A stretch of DNA of 64,000 nucleotides from Beaufortia kweichowensis (Eukaryota > Chordata > Actinopteri > Cypriniformes > Gastromyzontidae): the NCBI GenBank assembly GCA_019155185.1, contig CM032794.1, positions 12,005,988 to 12,069,987 on the forward strand, written 5' to 3'. Positions 58,568 to 64,000 of this stretch are shown here, piece by piece. The position numbers were made by a program, and so were the translations under genes. The first letter of the stretch is position 1, and every line of letters begins with the position of its first letter. The notes under the pieces were generated by a model, which was not told the DNA's origin, did not search any database, and saw only the letters and a program-made list of their open reading frames with translations.

Positions 58568-59037
58568 CGTGCATGTGTCACATTGTCACACAGGAACTAG
58601 TTAACCTAGAGTTAGATGCTTCAGGTTCAAATGAATCCACAACCAAACTACAAGCAGTCCAGTTAAACACAGAAGTGTTTTGGCAAAGGACCTGTTGGAT
58701 TCCTCAAGAAAGCAAATCAGAGCTGTTGATGATCATGTTGGCAGCCATTATCACTAATATGACCGATCTTGTTTACCTACAGGTGTCACCCAACAACAAA
58801 CACACACAGCCGGATAGCCTGGGCCTGCAGCTTCAACAAACCAAAAAGTACCATGGTACATCCGTTTAGGCATCTTCAAAGTATTTTAAAGTATCGTATA
58901 AACACCATGGTACATGATGGCGTATCATTCAATTCCACTATTCAAATCTATTTTCGTAACATGATATCACTGTTAGGAAGGTACCACCACAGTATTTAAT
59001 AAGGATCACAAATCTGAAACCAACCCTATAATCTTAC

Positions 59038-59061
59038 CTGCCTTCACTGAGAACCTGTGTG
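59038..59061 (-). other. chd9: candidate 24-nt chd9 5' UTR microexon
   Basis: On the minus strand a T-rich tract ending TTTTTTCAG (59062-59070) is followed by 24 nt and then a consensus donor CAG|GTAAGAT. It lies between the candidate first exon (donor 59603) and the first coding exon (acceptor 52634). It contains no ATG. Confidence 0.4.
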
Positions 59062-59602
59062 CTGAAAAAACAAAACTACACTCCAGTACAGATGAAATCG
59101 CCCAGAACATCACCTGATACACGTGTTTCAGCGTCGCAACGGCACTAGTTCCAACTTTAAAAAGCGTACGTTCGCGTCCTCTTCATGTTTTCTCAAAACA
59201 GCGAAGAAACATCATAATCGCATGAAATTAAACCTGTTTCTGTCCTGTGGTGTTCCTCCACATCGAAACGAGGCAGCGATCTGGTCCACTTTCTGAACTG
59301 TATTCGGTCGCTGTTAGTTCAGAACCACCTTTTGCTAAAAACCCAGCGGTGTCCATGTCCGTTTCTTTCACGTGCTCATATCGTGACCGTGTACCTGAGT
59401 TCAGGTGTTGAAAGCACACAGTGTTTCATCCAGACTGGGATTCCCTTCAGGCAGCTGAACGTCACGCTCTCCCTCTCTGTCTCTCTGTCACTCTCTCACT
59501 CTCTCATCAGGACTGACAGCCACCTGAGTTTCAGTGCTGTCGCACTCTAATACTATCCACACTCTCGTTAGACCTAGCGAAGAAAGAAATAAACGAACTT
59601 AC

Positions 59603-59740
59603 CCAAATGAAGCCAAATCCCGGGACAGAAGGCGGACATATATGAAGGAATAAAATAGCCAAGTTTTTGGCGTAGTTAATATCGCTGCTGGGCGACCTCA
59701 GCGGTTCCAGCGCTGCTGACGTAGATGATGATAAAACACC
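59603..59740 (-). other. chd9: candidate chd9 exon 1 (noncoding), start approximate
   Basis: Minus-strand donor G|GTAAGTTCG at 59602, preceded by CpG-containing sequence and by CCAAT and octamer elements. The start is a guess placed downstream of those elements. A donor at about 59394 (CAG|GTACAC) is an alternative. Confidence 0.4.
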
Positions 59741-59764
59741 TATTTGCATATTTACTGTGATTGG
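59717..59764 (-). promoter_or_regulatory. chd9: candidate chd9 core promoter elements
   Basis: Inverted CCAAT at 59760-59764, an octamer-like ATGCAAAT (minus) at 59742-59749 and a CRE-like TGACGTA at 59717-59723. They sit just upstream of the candidate first exon. Motif matches only. Confidence 0.35.
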
Positions 59765-59919
59765 TCGACGTCGAATTTGTTTTTGGGAACAACTGGGACA
59801 CCTGTCTGAGTCCTCAAACTAGGTTTTGGCAAAGGTTTACATCATGTCCCTAATATGCTGACTGTAAACCGAGACATATTTTTACGTTCGCAAAATTTGA
59901 TGTTAGATAGTTCACATAT

Positions 59920-59972
59920 AAGATGGCCGCGCCGGAACCTTAGCCAATCAGCGGGAGTTTTACATCCACGTG
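59920..59972. promoter_or_regulatory. second promoter-like cluster (YY1-like, CCAAT, E-box)
   Basis: AAGATGGCCGC at 59920-59930 resembles a YY1 site. CCAAT is at 59944-59948 and CACGTG at 59967-59972. The cluster sits in the 1.4-kb gap between the chd9 5' end and the aktip stop, and could extend the chd9 promoter or drive a divergent plus-strand transcript. Confidence 0.4.
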
Positions 59973-60014
59973 AAACAGCCTATGGTAGTGGAGCAGATGA
60001 GTGAAGAGAGGTTC

Positions 60015-60119
60015 ATGTCGGCGCAACTGATATTTGATCACCTCTGGCGGACCTTTTGGGAACTGCTGGCTGTCAACGCTGATGTAAAACCAGTAGAATC
60101 TGTTCATTTAATCAATTAA
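60015..60119 (+). CDS. small plus-strand ORF near the divergent promoter, unproven
   Basis: 34 codons beginning MSAQLIFDHLWRTFWELLAV and ending in TAA, just downstream of the YY1/CCAAT/E-box cluster. A GTAAAA after codon 23 could be a donor, which would make this a first exon. I recognise no family, and it may be chance or part of a noncoding divergent transcript. Confidence 0.2.
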   Translation: MSAQLIFDHLWRTFWELLAVNADVKPVESVHLIN

Positions 60120-60699
60120 AATGCCATTTATGCAAAATAATTCTTAATTTTAGAAACACGTTTTGTCTTTATAGCAGAATACATTTTTTTGTATTTTCAA
60201 GTTGCAATAGCACAAGCATGCAGCCTTTTAAATGTAACATTTATCTAACGTTGTACTAAATGAGAGTAGTGAAATATACACAAAAACATTTTATGAAAAA
60301 TGTATTTTGTATAACTATTAAACACAAAACCACATCTTTGTCGTCAAAAGAATTAATACCAGTTTCAGTTTATGCATTTATTTGTCTTGAAAAAAAAAAG
60401 TTTACATTCTCGCTGAAAATGATTGAAAAAAAAAAGGATGCCGTTAAACCACAGAAACAATACTAAAATTCTTAACATTGTAAATTTCTACATAAATGAA
60501 AGTTGTGGATTCATCTATAGAGACCATTAAATTAATTGAATTGCTCCATTATTTACACATCAAAACCTTTTTGATCAAGCTATTAGGACGCATTCAAAGT
60601 GAATTACATTTCTGAACAATAAGGATTAACTTAGTGTCTTAATGAATAATATATGTCTTGTTCTGCCTTATACATTAAAACCATTTCATACACAGGATT

Positions 60700-60705
60700 T
60701 TTATT
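60700..60705 (-). terminator. aktip: candidate aktip polyadenylation signal
   Basis: AATAAA on the minus strand about 440 nt after the aktip stop. Chosen by position only. Confidence 0.4.
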
Positions 60706-61146
60706 ACACAAATTATATACACTCACACAAAAACCAAATCATCTGTCCCAGTCTGAGAATGCACATTAAAATTAAACCTTAACAATATTTGTGGGGGGAA
60801 AAAATGTATTAAATTTGTCAAATTATCATCTAGAAAACCAGTTAGCGATTTAGAAGAGCATGACCTACACAAGTGAGGTGGTTTGTTGTGCCTGAAAACA
60901 TTAACATGTGCAAGTAACAGTATTGACTAGAACAAGCTCTGTGCCATTGGCGTGTTCCAGCCTCAGCATCAATATGAATGGTTGGAGTCCTTAGATCTAC
61001 ACTGGGAAAGGTTTTATAGTTCTTGAGTTATTGAAGCGGTTTAAAACAATTTAAAGCTGAGCGAGTTAAAGTTCATAGAACTGCATCAGAATTGAATTTG
61101 TCGTTACGTTGCACCCTCCTGCTGGACAGCCTGAAGTACTCAAGTT

Positions 61147-61254
61147 TCATGTCTGAAGGGGGCTGTCTTCTTTGCTGAAAGGCTGAGTGGAGCCAGGCTT
61201 TACCCAAGACAGTCCAGACACCTGCAACCCTTTGTTATAATCTTCCGGCAGTCT
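61147..61254 (-). CDS. aktip: aktip last coding exon and stop
   Basis: Encodes RLPEDYNKGLQVSGLSWVKP and the tail STQPFSKEDSPLQT with TGA at 61149-61147. A minus-strand AATAAA lies at 60700-60705, giving a 3' UTR of about 440 nt. Confidence 0.94.
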   Translation of the reverse strand, partial: RLPEDYNKGLQVSGLSWVKPGSTQPFSKEDSPLQT

Positions 61255-63812
61255 CTACAACAAACAAAAGATGACCATTTGACACAAGCATTAAGAGCAC
61301 ACATATGAAAAAACATTTCTTATTGACCACAAGCCTGTACGTTCGATGTGCATTTGGAGTTTTGTGTTAGACAATAGTGCACTAATTTCCATGCACATGT
61401 ACAACATGCACAGGTTAAAAAATTTCGATGCACACACACAGACTGCAAGGGCCCTGCTGATGATAAAACTTGCATCACATGTACAGTGTGCAAAAGGGAG
61501 ACAGCTTAAGATTGTACAGTACAAAAGCACAGTAGGAAATGGGAAAGGAAATAGTCTGCACAGTATTCCACATGTGAACAAGCACAAAAAGGCTCATGCT
61601 TTACAATGAAGCATGCATCAGATACCAGGAAGAAGCCAGTTTTTACTTGGTTTTGGGAGCAGTCAGGGGAGCCTCACACACTCACTTTATGTGCAAACAT
61701 TTTCTCTTTTGCCTCTTCATGTACTGCTGGATTCCATGGGGAAAAGCTAGAGAGAGAAAATACAAAGAAATGTGAAGAAACAAATGAGCTGAAGTTTAGT
61801 CTGATGGCTCAGTGAACTTTTAACCCCACTGAACAGCATTTTTTCATATAATTTTAGTAGTAGTATATCGTTTGAAGGCAATATCTGTTGGTCTGTTGTG
61901 GAGAAAAACTGTGCAAGCTTTAAACTTGCCTTATTGCATAAGGATCATCCATCTTGGGCTGGTCAAACAAGTGACTGTTGCATAGCTTGACACTGTCTAT
62001 CACCTTGCGTTTGAAAAGCTGGATGTCTTTATCATACCTGCACAGAAAACGTAGACATTGGTAAACAAAAGCAGTCAAGTGTACATCACTTAAACATGTC
62101 AACCTCCCACTCAACTACTGGGATTCACAGATAAGGAAAGTCTTAAGCATGCACCAACACAAAACACAACTAAACACACAAGAAAGAGGCAACTTCTTAC
62201 AAAAAAGGCAAAGACTACTTATCATTCAGTGACTGTCAAAAGTGTTTATTCTGGGAGAATTGAAAACAGTGTTGAGGTATTGAATGATAGGGAACTCATT
62301 ACTCACAGCACTGCAGCCTCTGGGTTGAGTGGATCCATGGTGTTGATCTTATAGAAGATTGTGCGCGCGTACATAAGAACCTGCCAGATATGGTTGTGGT
62401 TTCGCCTGCAATGCAATAAAAACAATATACAAAAAAAATGCAATTACATTTGTTTCCATCACAACACACAAAAAGAGACATGTTTTGTCCTTTTAACCCC
62501 ACAACAACAAGTTTCAAAATTTTGGAAGTTCGGTTTAAGAATGTGACCTAAAGCGCGTGCTACACTAAAATGTCTTACCACAAATATCAAGCTAATGTTG
62601 TCATGTAATTCTCTGAAGATTTGTCACAAAAAAACAAGTTTGGTTGCCTTTTTAACAGACCTCCATTTGGTAAAAGTTCTCCTCACATCCAGCTCACCAG
62701 AGTCTGGGTCCACTAGCGGGTGGAAAACAGGAGTGTCAAACACAACTTTCTGAAATGACATGCATTAAACAAGAATTAAAACACAGCTCAGCACACCTGA
62801 AGCAAAAAACAAACTGCAAGGACAAACAGACCACAGTGAATATTCTACAAGATATTCTACAAGATGTATACAAATTGTATACAACACCTGTCTCGAATAG
62901 GACTAACATATGTATCCACCTTTGTACTGAACTGTGAAAATATTCCATGACTCACACGTCTGTTGTTGTTTTCTGGTTTGTTTTTCTTACATACACTTTG
63001 CTTTACATTCCATTATCGGCAGTTTTTTGTTTTTGCAGAAATTTGCATAACCATGTGAGTGACACACAAAGGAAAAGTATGCATGCGTGTCATAAACAAA
63101 TGCATCATATATGTAGAGATATGTCTAAGGTATGTCTATTTATCTTTTTATTGTCAAGATTTTTAAAAACGTTTATATATGTTATAATATGTTGAATATC
63201 CTGTCCGACTCAAAAACAAAACATCTAAAAGCTAATTCTGTTTTAAAGCCACAAACATGCTTGTTTTATTTCAGGGATGAAAAACTTACAAGTTTCTAAC
63301 ACTTGGCTATATAGTTTCTGATGCTTAGCTTTAAGTTCTGATTAACAATTCTGTGCATGTGTGTAACGTCTACACCAATTTTTAATAAGAGAAGAAAGGG
63401 TAAATCTGCAAACTGAAGTAGAAGTAAAAGGATAGAATGAACACAACATTTAGTTTAAAAGTATGTACTGTACTTACCGGACAGTCACCATCTGGGTAGT
63501 TATCAGGAATGTACACCGTGAACTTAAACACACCATCTTGGTATAAGCCATGTCGAATAAAAATCACTCCAAACCACACTACAGAAAAATTGAGGACAGC
63601 ACATCAGAAGCCTATACATATGAGAAATGGCAATGCATCCTATTTACCAGAAAAATCAGCAATTCTAAACAGAATTTCCAGAGATCTTTATTGATGTTTA
63701 ATTAACAGAACAGAGTTGAACAGAAAACAGAAATGCTGGGTTCTTACTTAATGCTGATCTGTATGAAGGCTGTACATAAATCCCAGGGAGTTTTTGCTTA
63801 ATCACCAATGTG
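61147..63812 (-). CDS. aktip: aktip, AKT-interacting protein / FTS (3' seven coding exons, partial)
   Basis: The FTS protein is a ubiquitin-E2-like variant. In mammals it binds Hook proteins and FHIP to link dynein to endosomal cargo, and it has also been tied to AKT and telomere functions. The seven exons give 209 residues from TLVIKQKLPGIYVQPSYRSA to the stop, including MWFGVIFIRHGLYQDGVFKF, YIPDNYPDGDCP and SWVKPGSTQPFSKE, all close to the human protein of 292 residues. It is recognisably inactive: the E2 HPN is HPL, and the segment that holds the catalytic Cys reads DSGELDV without Cys. The first roughly 80 residues lie beyond the right edge. One intron starts with GC. Its 3' end faces the chd9 promoter, about 1.5 kb away. 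Confidence 0.96.
61686..61746 (-). CDS. aktip: aktip coding exon (61 nt)
   Basis: Encodes FSPWNPAVHEEAKEKMFAHK. Acceptor TCTAG|CTTTT, donor AAA|GTGAGT. Confidence 0.94.
61930..62037 (-). CDS. aktip: aktip coding exon with GC donor
   Basis: Encodes YDKDIQLFKRKVIDSVKLCN and SHLFDQPKMDDPYAI. Acceptor GCAG|GTATG. The donor is AATAAG|GCAAGT, a GC-AG intron with otherwise ideal consensus. Confidence 0.94.
62307..62405 (-). CDS. aktip: aktip coding exon
   Basis: Encodes RNHNHIWQVLMYARTIFYKI and NTMDPLNPEAAV. Acceptor GCAG|GCGAA, donor GTGCT|GTGAGT. Confidence 0.95.
62661..62749 (-). CDS. aktip: aktip coding exon (inactive E2 site)
   Basis: Encodes KVVFDTPVFHPLVDPDSGEL then DVRRTFTKW. This is the E2 active-site region, with HPL in place of HPN and no Cys. 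Acceptor TTCAG|AAAG, donor TGGAG|GTCTGT. Confidence 0.94.
63478..63578 (-). CDS. aktip: aktip coding exon
   Basis: Encodes MWFGVIFIRHGLYQDGVFKF and TVYIPDNYPDGDCP. Acceptor GTAG|TGTGG, donor CCG|GTAAGT. Confidence 0.95.
63748..63812 (-). CDS. aktip: aktip coding exon (first in window)
   Basis: Encodes TLVIKQKLPGIYVQPSYRSA, bounded by TGCAG|CACAT and ATTAA|GTAAG. The first base completes a Phe codon from the exon to the right. Confidence 0.93.
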
Positions 63813-64000
63813 CTGCAATAAAAACAACGCAATAAACATCAATTAATCAATATAGCTAAAACATAACAAAACTATACTCCATAACTTGTGTTGCTAGACT
63901 ACAGATAATGTAATAAAACACAGAGACATAAAGATTAATTTTTTTCTATGATTTATGTTGTTGGATGACTTGTTCACAGACAAGAAATCCCATCTAATCC

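Larger units (their letters stand above)
52635..59602 (-). other. chd9: chd9 5' intron(s), about 7 kb
   Basis: Between the candidate first exon and the exon carrying the ATG. Contains the candidate 24-nt microexon, a hAT-like MITE (58155-58567) and a SINE-like core (55514-55555). Nothing coding was recognised. Confidence 0.7.

Noticed and set aside
59603..61146. rbl2 expected between chd9 and aktip by human gene order
   Set aside because: No retinoblastoma-family pocket sequence is visible in the 1.4-kb gap on either strand.

Overview
This is vertebrate nuclear DNA, most likely from a cyprinid-type ray-finned fish. It is AT-rich, with long introns, consensus GT-AG splice sites, long GA/CT, CA and TA microsatellites, and repeat fragments of kinds that are common in carp and zebrafish genomes. 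No bacterial, phage or viral gene was seen. Most of the long open frames in the window are translations of microsatellites or antisense shadows of exons.

The main content is one gene on the minus strand: chd9, a CHD-family (CHD6-9 subgroup) chromatin remodeller. I assembled 37 coding exons from the start codon at 52511 down to the stop at 7843. Every junction has a plausible splice site and all phases agree, giving about 2,930 residues (human CHD9 is about 2,900). In order, the protein has a Gln/His-rich N-terminus, a basic region, two chromodomains, a SNF2 ATPase with GLGKT and DEAH boxes, SANT/SLIDE-like regions, a poly-Ser tract, two BRK domains and an acidic Ser/Asp tail. The 5' noncoding part appears to lie near 59.0-59.8 kb. 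A CpG-rich block at 39.4-40.3 kb inside the first coding intron looks like an internal promoter. Its first exon would join in frame to coding exon 2 and create an AT-hook.

At 61.1-64 kb, also on the minus strand, are the last seven coding exons of aktip (AKT-interacting protein/FTS, an inactive E2-like protein). The 5' part runs off the right edge. In human, CHD9, RBL2 and AKTIP neighbour each other on chromosome 16q. Here the two genes are adjacent on the same strand with no rbl2 visible between them.

Left of chd9 (1-7.8 kb) is its 3' UTR and intergenic DNA. This contains a 52-codon minus-strand frame starting Met-Gly-Cys with a Src-like acylation signature. The introns hold several transposon relics: two hAT-like elements with 8-bp target duplications, one 443-bp element with 14-bp inverted repeats, a palindromic MITE, and two DDE-transposase relics. 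They also hold very long purine/pyrimidine tracts.
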